DNA from: Alcaligenes faecalis
Lineage (GTDB): Bacteria > Pseudomonadota > Gammaproteobacteria > Burkholderiales > Burkholderiaceae_B
Length of the DNA stretch: 64,000 nucleotides
NCBI RefSeq assembly: GCF_041521385.1
Contig: NZ_CP168006.1
Coordinates: 3,084,133-3,148,132, forward strand
Reading direction: 5' to 3'
Shown: positions 57,388 to 64,000 of the stretch, piece by piece
Layout of the letters: the number at the start of each line of letters is the position of its first letter
Numbering within the stretch: position 1 is the stretch's first letter
Notes under the pieces: generated by a model
Database searches by the model: none
What the model saw: only the letters and a program-made list of their open reading frames with translations
What the model was told of the DNA's origin: nothing
Program-made: the position numbers and the translations under genes

Positions 57388-58530
57388 TCAGGAAGCCTTC
57401 CAAATGACCTGGTTGCGGCCAGCATGCTTGGCTTCATACAAAAGTCGGTCGGCTTGTTCAATGGCCTGATTGATGTCGCCATGGCTGTTTAGCTGAACCA
57501 CACCGAAGCTGGCTGTCAGTGTGTGTGATGTGGCGGGGATATGCAGATTCATTACACTGCTGCGTAAACGCTCGGCAATCAGTACGGCGGTATGCAAGCT
57601 GGCGCTGCGTATCAGCAAGACAAACTCCTCTCCCCCAAAGCGGGCCGCCAAATCATCTTGTCGTACCATGCGGGCCAGCAAAGCCCCGAACTCCCTCAAA
57701 GCCCGATCCCCCGCCGCATGGCCCCAGGTGTCATTGACTATCTTGAAGTGGTCCAGATCGCAGATCATGACTGCCCAGCCGTTATGTCCATACAGCTCCA
57801 GGCGTTTTTTGACCTGCTCAAAAAACGCACGACGATTCAGCAAACGGGTCAAAGGATCCCGGCTGCGCTCATGATCCAGGGTCTGCACAATCGACATGGC
57901 CGTACTGGTCAAAATAGCCAGCGCGACCCAGATGCTGATGAACATATTGGCAGCCAGCATCAAGAGCCAAAAACCGGATTGGGTCAGCTCTGGCTGCATT
58001 TCGCGCGGGATAAGTGTGGCCAGCGCAAATACACGCATAAAAGCATAGAGCAGAGCCGTCAGATAAGAGGCTCGCAACAGCGTTGCCAAAGGAATGGTGC
58101 GCCTGCTATATAGAATCGGCCTGGCGGGTAAAGCGACCAGTAGGGCCAAGCTCCAGTTCAGTATCTGTAACCGTAGCCAGAGGTCATCATCTATCTGGGA
58201 GAAATAAAAAAGTAGTCCCAGCGTGATGAACATGATCGCCCAAGCTATTCTGGGAGGAGCGCGCCCGCCAAATCGTAACGCGACACCGTTGGATAACGCC
58301 CAGACACCCAACAAATACATTGCCGACAAGGGCACAGTCCAGCGTGCCAATTGTCCATTGGGCATCAAGCTGTGGATCCCCATAGGGATAGCCGTGAAGA
58401 TATACCCCGAGGCAATCCAGAGCAAGTAACGATGATCACGTAGACGGGTCCAGCAGTAGATCATCACGACGCCCAGCAATGCAGCACAGGCCGGGACGAT
58501 TAGAACAAAGTACTGGCTGGATGAGGACAC
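57388..58530 (-). CDS. Membrane diguanylate cyclase (GGEEF, intact I-site)
   Basis: 380 residues from GTG 58530. About six or seven membrane helices fill residues 1-~210. The GGDEF domain follows, with DLDHFKIVNDTWGHAAGDRA, active-site GGEEF starting at Gly299, and RQDD five residues before it, which fits the RxxD inhibitory site. It should make c-di-GMP with product feedback. The N-terminal helices may sense a membrane or redox signal. It is a single-gene unit. Confidence 0.9.
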   Translation of the reverse strand: MSSSSQYFVLIVPACAALLGVVMIYCWTRLRDHRYLLWIASGYIFTAIPMGIHSLMPNGQLARWTVPLSAMYLLGVWALSNGVALRFGGRAPPRIAWAIMFITLGLLFYFSQIDDDLWLRLQILNWSLALLVALPARPILYSRRTIPLATLLRASYLTALLYAFMRVFALATLIPREMQPELTQSGFWLLMLAANMFISIWVALAILTSTAMSIVQTLDHERSRDPLTRLLNRRAFFEQVKKRLELYGHNGWAVMICDLDHFKIVNDTWGHAAGDRALREFGALLARMVRQDDLAARFGGEEFVLLIRSASLHTAVLIAERLRSSVMNLHIPATSHTLTASFGVVQLNSHGDINQAIEQADRLLYEAKHAGRNQVIWKAS

Positions 58531-58923
58531 GGTGTGTTCGCGTGCATTAAGAAAAATGGAAGATGGGCGTTACAACAATTGTAACGATATTGCTGCAAGG
58601 CAGGCGCTTATCAATTGAGAACAAACAGTTTACCCAGAGAAAAAAAGCGGTTTTGATCTGTTTTATGAGCCGGTTCCCGTTAAGGGAAGGCTGTGCAGAA
58701 TGGGGAGGAGAGACAAAAGGGAGGATTGTTTATCTAGGCTAAACAAAAATCAGAAATACTTTCCAAACCAAGACCAAAAACAGACAGCCGGGCCAGCCCA
58801 CTCCCCGCGACATTTTTCATGGCAAGACACCGGACCATAACCCCCCCCTCCTGAAGCCATCACTAATTAGCCCGAAAAGTGGCATCACCGTTACGTTTCG
58901 CCCTTACTTGGCTTACGATGCCA
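58531..58923. other. Intergenic DNA upstream of structured repeat copy 2
   Basis: Nearly 400 bases, AT-rich near the cyclase start and mixed later. It includes short A-rich and C-rich runs (CCCCCCCTCC at about 58842) but no credible gene or known element. Confidence 0.4.
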
Positions 58924-59155
58924 GCCGTTTGGCGCCCTGTCAGGGTGTTTGGGGCGATTCAGAGTACTTGCCGCGGTCGGTTCTGGAGTCCGGGATGCAA
59001 GCCCTGTGCTGTTTGAGCGGGGCGCTTGTGGTTCGTCCGGGGGACGAACCACCCCGCGAGTTCACAGGGCGCCCGGATTTCAGAACTGACAAGGGCACCG
59101 GTGCGCAGCACCGGCAAGTGCTCAGCCCGGATACCCTGACAGGGCGCCAAGCGGC
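58924..59155 (+). repeat. Structured intergenic repeat, copy 2
   Basis: A 232-bp element with the same plan as copy 1 but a different closing stem: 58924-58948 pairs with 59131-59155 over 25 bp with only G-U exceptions. Inner stems: 58980-58994 with 59072-59086 (GTTCTGGAGTCCGGG/CCCGGATTTCAGAAC, two G-U); GCCCTGTG/CACAGGGC (59001-59008 with 59063-59070); GCGGGG/CCCCGC; GGTTCGTCC/GGACGAACC; CCGGTGC-GCA-GCACCGG. TGCTGTTTGAG is at 59007-59017. Stem sequences differ from copy 1 in three helices yet remain paired. Confidence 0.8.
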
Positions 59156-59382
59156 GTCTTTCTGACAAGGCCGAGTACCGAATAAGCCATCCGCCTGGCT
59201 CTCTACGCGACCTAGCTAGTTTGCTCAATCATTGAGCCGACATATGACATTTAAAAAACAAGCATCTTCTCTTACCCGCGTTTAGTTCTTGAATAACAGA
59301 ACAACAGAACAGCAGAACAAAAAAAGAAAAAGGGGAGAGCCACCCAAGCTCCCCCCTATTTCCCAAGTCACTCGCCAAAGAT
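59156..59382. other. Intergenic DNA downstream of structured repeat copy 2
   Basis: No gene recognised. A purine-rich CAGAAC-type repeat (AACAGAACAACAGAACAGCA, about 59295-59320) precedes the pirin stop codon. Confidence 0.4.
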
Positions 59383-60084
59383 TTACTGCGCTGTCTCAAC
59401 CAGCACCAGCTCAGCATCCTCCAGTGCCAGGATTTCCAGCATGGTTTCATGGCGAACCGCCGCCCCATCACGCGCATTCAGTTCCAGACCATTCACCACA
59501 ACCCGCCCCGTGGCAGGCACCAGATAAGCCAGATGCTCGGCAGACAAAGACAACGTTGTGCTTTGACCTTTTTTCAAGGTCGCTCCCAGCACACGAGCCT
59601 GGGCACGAATCGGCAAAGCCTCCGCGTCACCCTCGAAACCGCTGGCCAGGGCCACAAACTGCCCCGAACGCTCATCCTTGGGGAAAGGCTTGGCTCCCCA
59701 GGCAGGTGGCAAACCACGACGCTCTGGCTGAATCCAGATCTGGAAAATTCGTGTCGTATCGCTTTCCAGGTTGTATTCCGCATGGCGAATACCCGTGCCG
59801 GCGCTCATTACCTGCACATCGCCCGCTTCCGTACGCCCCTTGTTACCCAAACTGTCCTGGTGGCTGATCGCCCCTTCACGCACATACGTGATGATCTCCA
59901 TATCGGCATGATCGTGAGGCGGAAACCCGGTGTTGGATGCAATCGTGTCGTCATTCCAGACACGCAGGGCACCCCAGCTCATGCGAGCGGGATCGTAGTA
60001 ATTAGCGAAAGAAAAATGGTGCTTGGCGTCCAGCCAACCGTGGTTGGCACCGCCCAGTTTATGAAAAGGCCGATGTTCAATCAT
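59383..60084 (-). CDS. Pirin family protein (YhhW-like)
   Basis: 233 residues, two cupin domains. The metal-binding set of the N-terminal cupin is visible in FPPHDHADMEIITYVREG and GTGIRHAEYN (three His and one Glu). FKKL-like starts and IFQIWIQPERRGLPPAW are pirin landmarks. Related YhhW has quercetin dioxygenase activity in vitro; the physiological role is unclear. It is divergent from a LysR gene with 97 bases between, a common pairing. Confidence 0.9.
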   Translation of the reverse strand: MIEHRPFHKLGGANHGWLDAKHHFSFANYYDPARMSWGALRVWNDDTIASNTGFPPHDHADMEIITYVREGAISHQDSLGNKGRTEAGDVQVMSAGTGIRHAEYNLESDTTRIFQIWIQPERRGLPPAWGAKPFPKDERSGQFVALASGFEGDAEALPIRAQARVLGATLKKGQSTTLSLSAEHLAYLVPATGRVVVNGLELNARDGAAVRHETMLEILALEDAELVLVETAQ

Positions 60085-60181
60085 GACGCGCTCCTTAGTA
60101 TTGGATACTGAAAAGAATTCTAGGCGTCTTGCTGATTGAATAAAATAGAATCAATAGCATAGAATTCATTCCATAATTGAC

Positions 60182-61099
60182 ATGAAGACACTTCCTGATC
60201 TGCAAGCATGGGCCATTTTTGCCACCGTGGCGGAAACCGGCTCCTTTGCCCAGGCCGCTGAAGCCCTGGGACTGTCCCAGCCCACTATCTCCAAGGCAAT
60301 CACACGGCTGGAAAAACAACTGCAGGTGTCCCTGTTCCACCGAACCTCTCGACGCTTGTCGCTGACAGAAACCGGGCAAGCCAGTCTGGAACAGGCCCAA
60401 GCCGTTCTGGCTGCCGGGCAAAGCGCCGAAGCCTTGGCACGGGATCAAAAAGAAAGCTTGCAAGGCCGTATCAAGATTGCTGCTCCCATGTCCTTTGGAC
60501 TGGAGCATCTGGCTCCCTTGCTGCCGGCTTTCATGGAAAAGCACCCGGCCGTCCTGCTGGACCTGCACTTTAACGACGCCCAGGTGAACATCGTTGAACA
60601 GGGCTTTGACATGGCCTTGCGCATCTCGGCCATGGATGACTCCAGCCTCCTGGTGCGCCGTCTGTGCAATCTGCGCTTGCGTCTGGTTGCCGCCCCCAGT
60701 TATTTGGCCAAATACGGCAGACCCGCCCACCCCAGCGACCTGGCCCAGCATATGAGCCTGCGCTACGCCTACGAGCGACGCGGCAGTGTCTGGCGCTTTC
60801 AGCAAGGACAGGAGTATTACTCCCAAACCGTGCCATGCGCCTTGCAGGTCAACAACGCCCAGGCTTTGATTCCGCCCTTGCTACAGGGCTTGGGGCTTAG
60901 CGTCTTGCCGCAGTTTCTGCTGGGCGATATGGTCGAGCAAGGTCAGTTGGAAGTTGTGTTGCCACAGTGGCACCTGCCCAGTCTGACCTTGCATTTGCTG
61001 ACCCCACCGAGCCGATCTCGTCCGACGCGTGTGCAAGCCTTTATCGATTTTCTGGTCGCGGGATTTGAACAGGCAACCTGGGCCGATACCGGCCAGTAA
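60182..61099 (+). CDS. LysR-type regulator divergent from the pirin gene
   Basis: 305 residues: winged helix LQAWAIFATVAETGSFAQAA, then EALGLSQPTISKAITRLEKQ, followed by the LysR substrate-binding fold (GRIKIAAPMSFGLEHLAPLL; VDMAL-like FDMALRISAMDDSSL). The divergent arrangement suggests it controls the pirin gene. The spacer contains ATAGAATTCATTCCATAATT, an AT-rich stretch with the dyad GAATTC near the LysR start. It belongs to the large CrgA/AaeR-like branch. Confidence 0.9.
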   Translation: MKTLPDLQAWAIFATVAETGSFAQAAEALGLSQPTISKAITRLEKQLQVSLFHRTSRRLSLTETGQASLEQAQAVLAAGQSAEALARDQKESLQGRIKIAAPMSFGLEHLAPLLPAFMEKHPAVLLDLHFNDAQVNIVEQGFDMALRISAMDDSSLLVRRLCNLRLRLVAAPSYLAKYGRPAHPSDLAQHMSLRYAYERRGSVWRFQQGQEYYSQTVPCALQVNNAQALIPPLLQGLGLSVLPQFLLGDMVEQGQLEVVLPQWHLPSLTLHLLTPPSRSRPTRVQAFIDFLVAGFEQATWADTGQ

Positions 61100-61160
61100 G
61101 AGACTGCTTACGTTTTGCCGCTAGACTGTCTGGTCCACTCTTGTTTTCTAGGAGATCACT

Positions 61161-61628
61161 ATGGATACACGTCCTCCCTTGCCACCTTTCGATCTGGAGA
61201 GTGCCCGCCAGAAAGTGCGTGCCGCCGAGGATGCCTGGAATAGTCGTGACCCGGTCAAGGTTTCGCAGGCATATACCGTGGATACGCGCTGGCGCAATCG
61301 CAGCGAGTTTCCGCAGGGGCGAGATCAGGTTCAATCTTTTTTAGAACGCAAATGGCAAAAAGAGCGTGAATACCGCTTGATTAAAGAAATCTGGGCCTGG
61401 CATGAAAATAGAATTGCCGTGCGCTTTGCTTATGAATGGCAAGATGAATACGGTCAGTGGTGGCGCAGTTACGGAAATGAAAATTGGGAATTTGACGAGC
61501 ATGGCTATATGGCGGTGCGCCATGCCAGCATTAACGATCTGGACATTACCCCATCCGAGCGCAAATTTCATTGGCCCTTGGGCCGACGTCCCGACGAGCA
61601 TCCCAGTCTGAGTGAATTAGGCTTGTAA
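61161..61628 (+). CDS. DUF1348 / NTF2-like protein
   Basis: 155 residues with the NTF2-like fold of the DUF1348 family: [40 protein letters not shown], then [20 protein letters not shown], and [20 protein letters not shown]. The function is unknown; small NTF2-like proteins often bind hydrophobic ligands. It follows the LysR gene by 61 bases and may be part of the same transcript. Confidence 0.9.
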   Translation: MDTRPPLPPFDLESARQKVRAAEDAWNSRDPVKVSQAYTVDTRWRNRSEFPQGRDQVQSFLERKWQKEREYRLIKEIWAWHENRIAVRFAYEWQDEYGQWWRSYGNENWEFDEHGYMAVRHASINDLDITPSERKFHWPLGRRPDEHPSLSELGL

Positions 61629-61689
61629 CATCCGGCCCGGATACTGGCGGATCTGGGCTATCGTGATGAATAAACAGCCATAAAAATAA

Positions 61690-61726
61690 AAGTCCGGTTT
61701 GCGCTTTGCAAAACCGGATTTTTTTA
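61690..61726 (+). terminator. Rho-independent terminator
   Basis: TCCGGTTT paired with AAACCGGA around a GCGCTTTGCA loop, then a run of seven T, about 65 bases after the DUF1348 stop. Confidence 0.88.
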
Positions 61727-61875
61727 AATCTTGAAGCTTTATCCCTCATTCATTACGTACTTAAAAGAATGATGGGCAAAATGTTGATGTTTCTCTGTTC
61801 GCCATCAAAGACGGGCAGGCTGATAAATGGTTTAGTGTTAGCTTAGCTTCGTTCATCTCCAAGGAGTTCTCTATC

Positions 61876-62865
61876 ATGAATCACCCTGCTGGCCTGGATA
61901 CGGCTGCTATAGATCGCACTGGGCCTTCCAGCCATTATTCCCGATTGATCGAGCAGGCGCGCAAAGAGACCAGTCGAATTTGTGTGGTAGCTCATCCCTG
62001 CGACGATGTGTCTCTGGGAGCTGCCTTGCAGGCACGAGCCCAAGGCCTGTTCGAGATCGTTCTTGTTGGCCCGCAGGCCCGTTTGCATGCCGTGGCGGCA
62101 GAGCATGGTTTCAGCCTGGAAGGGGTGACCTTGATCGATACACCTCATAGTCATGCCTCGGCAGAGCGGGCCGTAGAAGAAGTGCTGGCTGGACGCGCGC
62201 AGTTGTTGATGAAAGGCAGCCTGCATACGGATGAGCTGATTCAGGCCGTGCTCTGCACACAGGGCAAAGGCTTGCGTACGGGCCGTCGTCTGAGCCATGT
62301 TTTCATCATGGATGTACCCAGTTATTCCGAGCCTTTGTTTGTGACGGATGGTGCCATCAATATCTTCCCCGACCTGAGCACCAAGGCAGATATCGTGCAA
62401 AACGCCATTGATCTGCACCACGGTCTGGGCTTGGGTAAGCCGCTGGTCGCTATTTTGTCTGCGGTCGAGCAAGTCACAGAAAAAATTCCGACCACGCTGG
62501 AAGCGGCTGCCTTGTGCAAGATGGCTGATCGCGGTCAGATTACGGGCGGTGTGCTGGATGGCCCCCTGGCGCTGGACAATGCCATTAGCCCCGAAGCGGC
62601 GCGTATTAAAGGGATTGTGTCGCCGGTGGCGGGCAAGGCGCAGATTCTGGTGGCCCCTGATCTGGAGGCGGGCAATATGCTGGCTAAAAACCTGACCTTC
62701 CTGTCCGGTGCGCAGGCCGCTGGTATTGTGATGGGCGCACGCGTGCCGATTATTTTGACCAGCCGTGCCGATAGCGCCCAGACCCGCATGGCCTCCTGCG
62801 CTGTTGCCAGCATTTACGCCGGTTATTTGGAGCGTAAAGTGGCTGTGGAGGCCAGGCACTCATGA
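61876..62865 (+). CDS. pta: Phosphate acetyl/butyryltransferase
   Basis: 329 residues, the short Pta/Ptb form without the N-terminal regulatory domains of the large Pta. LLMKGSLHTDELIQAVL, LSHVFIMDVPSYSEPLFVTD, then GAINIFPDLSTKADIVQNAI, and VGLP-like SGAQAAGIVMGARVPIILTS are family blocks. It converts acyl-CoA to acyl phosphate. The stop overlaps the start of the acetate kinase gene (ATGA), so acyl phosphate is probably passed on to make ATP and acetate, or run in reverse to use acetate. Confidence 0.88.
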   Translation: MNHPAGLDTAAIDRTGPSSHYSRLIEQARKETSRICVVAHPCDDVSLGAALQARAQGLFEIVLVGPQARLHAVAAEHGFSLEGVTLIDTPHSHASAERAVEEVLAGRAQLLMKGSLHTDELIQAVLCTQGKGLRTGRRLSHVFIMDVPSYSEPLFVTDGAINIFPDLSTKADIVQNAIDLHHGLGLGKPLVAILSAVEQVTEKIPTTLEAAALCKMADRGQITGGVLDGPLALDNAISPEAARIKGIVSPVAGKAQILVAPDLEAGNMLAKNLTFLSGAQAAGIVMGARVPIILTSRADSAQTRMASCAVASIYAGYLERKVAVEARHS

Positions 62866-64000
62866 GCGAGCAGATTCTGGTCATCAATGCAGGTAGCTCC
62901 AGCCTGAAGTTTCATATGTACAAGGTTCAGGCGGGTGACCAACTGGATTTTGAATTTGGGGGACAGGTTTCGGGTATTGGCAGCAGCCAGCCTGCGTTCA
63001 AGGTCAAGGATGCGCAAGGTCAATCCATGGTCAAGCAGGACCTGGATGGTGAACAGGCCAAGGACTTGCATACGGCTCAGGCTTTGGTGGCACGCTGGTT
63101 GCTGGAGCATGTGGATGGTCGACCTATTGCGGTGGGCCATCGCATCGTGCATGGGGGCGCTCGCTATGACAGCAGTGTGCCTTTGACGCCGCAGGTGCTG
63201 GAATATCTGGACAGCCTGTCGCCTCTGGCGCCACTGCATCAGCAGAACAATCTGGCCCCTGTTCGCGTAATCTTTGAACATTACCCGGAAATTTTTCAGG
63301 TAGCGTGTCTGGACACGGCCTTCCACCAAGGGCATGTCCCGTATCTACAGCATTTTGCCTTGCCGGAGCGTTTCTTTGAGCAGGGCGTGCGCCGCTACGG
63401 TTTCCACGGTTTGTCCTACCACTATATTTCTCAGCACCTGCGTGGGCAATTCCCCGCGCTAGCCGACGGGCGTGTTGTCGTTGCCCACCTGGGTTCCGGG
63501 GCCTCGGCTTGCGCCCTGAAAGAAGGCCGCAGCGTTCACACCACCATGGGCTTTACGGCGCTGGATGGCTTGCCGATGGGCACGCGTCCAGGGCGTCTGG
63601 ATGCCGGTGTGGTCTTGTGGATGCTGGAGCAGGGCATGGAGCACGACGAGATCCAGTCCGTGCTCTACACCCAATCCGGTCTGAAAGGCTTGTCTGGCGA
63701 TCAAGCCGATATGCGTGCGCTGGAAGCCTCGGATGACCCTCGTGCCAAACTGGCGGTGGACTACTTCTGCTACCACACGGCTGAAAATCTGGCGGGCTTG
63801 TGCGTGGCCTTGAAGGGCCTGGATACCTTGGTGTTCACGGCGGGGATTGGCGAGCACAGTCCATCTATTCGCGCAGGCATCGCCAAGCACCTGGAGTGGA
63901 TGGGCGTGCAGATTGATCCGACGCGTAATCTGTCAGGACAAACCGTCATTTCAACAGACGACAGTCAGGTCAAGGTTCTGGTCATTCCAACCAACGAAGA
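62862..64000 (+). CDS. ackA: Acetate kinase (partial, runs off the window)
   Basis: About 379 residues are visible from ATG 62862; the end lies outside the window. ILVINAGSSSLKFHMY (nucleotide and phosphate binding), VGHRIVHGGARY, CLDTAFHQ, YGFHGLSYHYIS, VVAHLGSGASACALKEG and LDGLPMGTRPGRLDAGVV are the acetate kinase signatures, with FTAGIGEHSPSIR near the visible end. It makes acetate and ATP from acetyl phosphate. It is co-translated with the preceding pta gene. Confidence 0.95.
   Translation, partial: MSEQILVINAGSSSLKFHMYKVQAGDQLDFEFGGQVSGIGSSQPAFKVKDAQGQSMVKQDLDGEQAKDLHTAQALVARWLLEHVDGRPIAVGHRIVHGGARYDSSVPLTPQVLEYLDSLSPLAPLHQQNNLAPVRVIFEHYPEIFQVACLDTAFHQGHVPYLQHFALPERFFEQGVRRYGFHGLSYHYISQHLRGQFPALADGRVVVAHLGSGASACALKEGRSVHTTMGFTALDGLPMGTRPGRLDAGVVLWMLEQGMEHDEIQSVLYTQSGLKGLSGDQADMRALEASDDPRAKLAVDYFCYHTAENLAGLCVALKGLDTLVFTAGIGEHSPSIRAGIAKHLEWMGVQIDPTRNLSGQTVISTDDSQVKVLVIPTNE

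Overview
The window is chromosomal DNA from a beta-proteobacterium of the order Burkholderiales, most like Alcaligenes (family Alcaligenaceae). This rests on gene content: Bug/TctC periplasmic receptors, a nicotinate (nic) catabolic cluster, RibB with a decayed GTP cyclohydrolase II domain followed by ribH-nusB-thiL-pgpA-pncC, and groES-groEL behind a CIRCE element. No database search was possible, so the genus is an inference. I see no rRNA, tRNA, CRISPR array, transposase or prophage gene.

Layout. 1-12.1 kb: the end of nnrD, a DMT exporter, a cardiolipin-synthase-like lipoprotein, a 1203-aa BTAD/AAA regulator, a broken GntR gene, a sulfatase-Bug receptor operon with a divergent LysR gene, and a membrane diguanylate cyclase. 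12.1-20.3 kb: a lipoprotein penicillin-acylase family hydrolase, then a branched-chain-type ABC transporter operon (receptor, fused LivH-LivM permease, two ATPases) and a DUF924 gene. 20.5-31.3 kb: a nicotinate degradation cluster in two divergent arms (nicA plus a cytochrome fusion on the minus strand; Mo-hydroxylase, nicD, nicX and nicF on the plus strand), then a MocA-like gene that could mature the molybdenum cofactor. 31.3-48.5 kb: PilZ, an ornithine cyclodeaminase-like gene, YidB, MetY, AsmA, a ferredoxin, coaD, rsmD, ftsY, CYTH-CHAD, IclR and the riboflavin/nusB/thiL block. 48.5-58.5 kb: an IclR-controlled Bug receptor-CoA transferase operon, pyrF, dgkA, groEL, groES, an amidase and a second diguanylate cyclase. 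58.5-64 kb: pirin, LysR, DUF1348 and a pta-ackA operon that runs off the end.

How it fits together. The nic enzymes would take nicotinate to 6-hydroxynicotinate (Mo-Fe/S-cytochrome c dehydrogenase), open the 2,5-dihydroxypyridine ring (NicX), and process N-formylmaleamate (NicD) and maleamate (NicF). NicC, NicE and a NicR regulator are not in the window. Nearly the same operator-like sequence lies before the ABC transporter operon and between the two nic arms, which suggests one regulator and possibly uptake of nicotinate or a related acid.

Most unusual. (1) Three copies of a roughly 225-245 bp intergenic element (29.55-29.80, 30.29-30.52 and 58.92-59.16 kb) keep the same stem-loop plan and short unpaired blocks, while the stem sequences differ and stay paired. 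This is the pattern expected of a structured RNA or fold-back element family. (2) The nicotinate dehydrogenase is split: a catalytic Mo subunit without cytochrome, and a separate protein that fuses a decayed Mo-hydroxylase domain to three heme-c motifs. (3) Two exact-spaced IclR-type palindromes, a poly-C tract just before an amidase gene, and a 10-copy hexanucleotide repeat are also worth checking.
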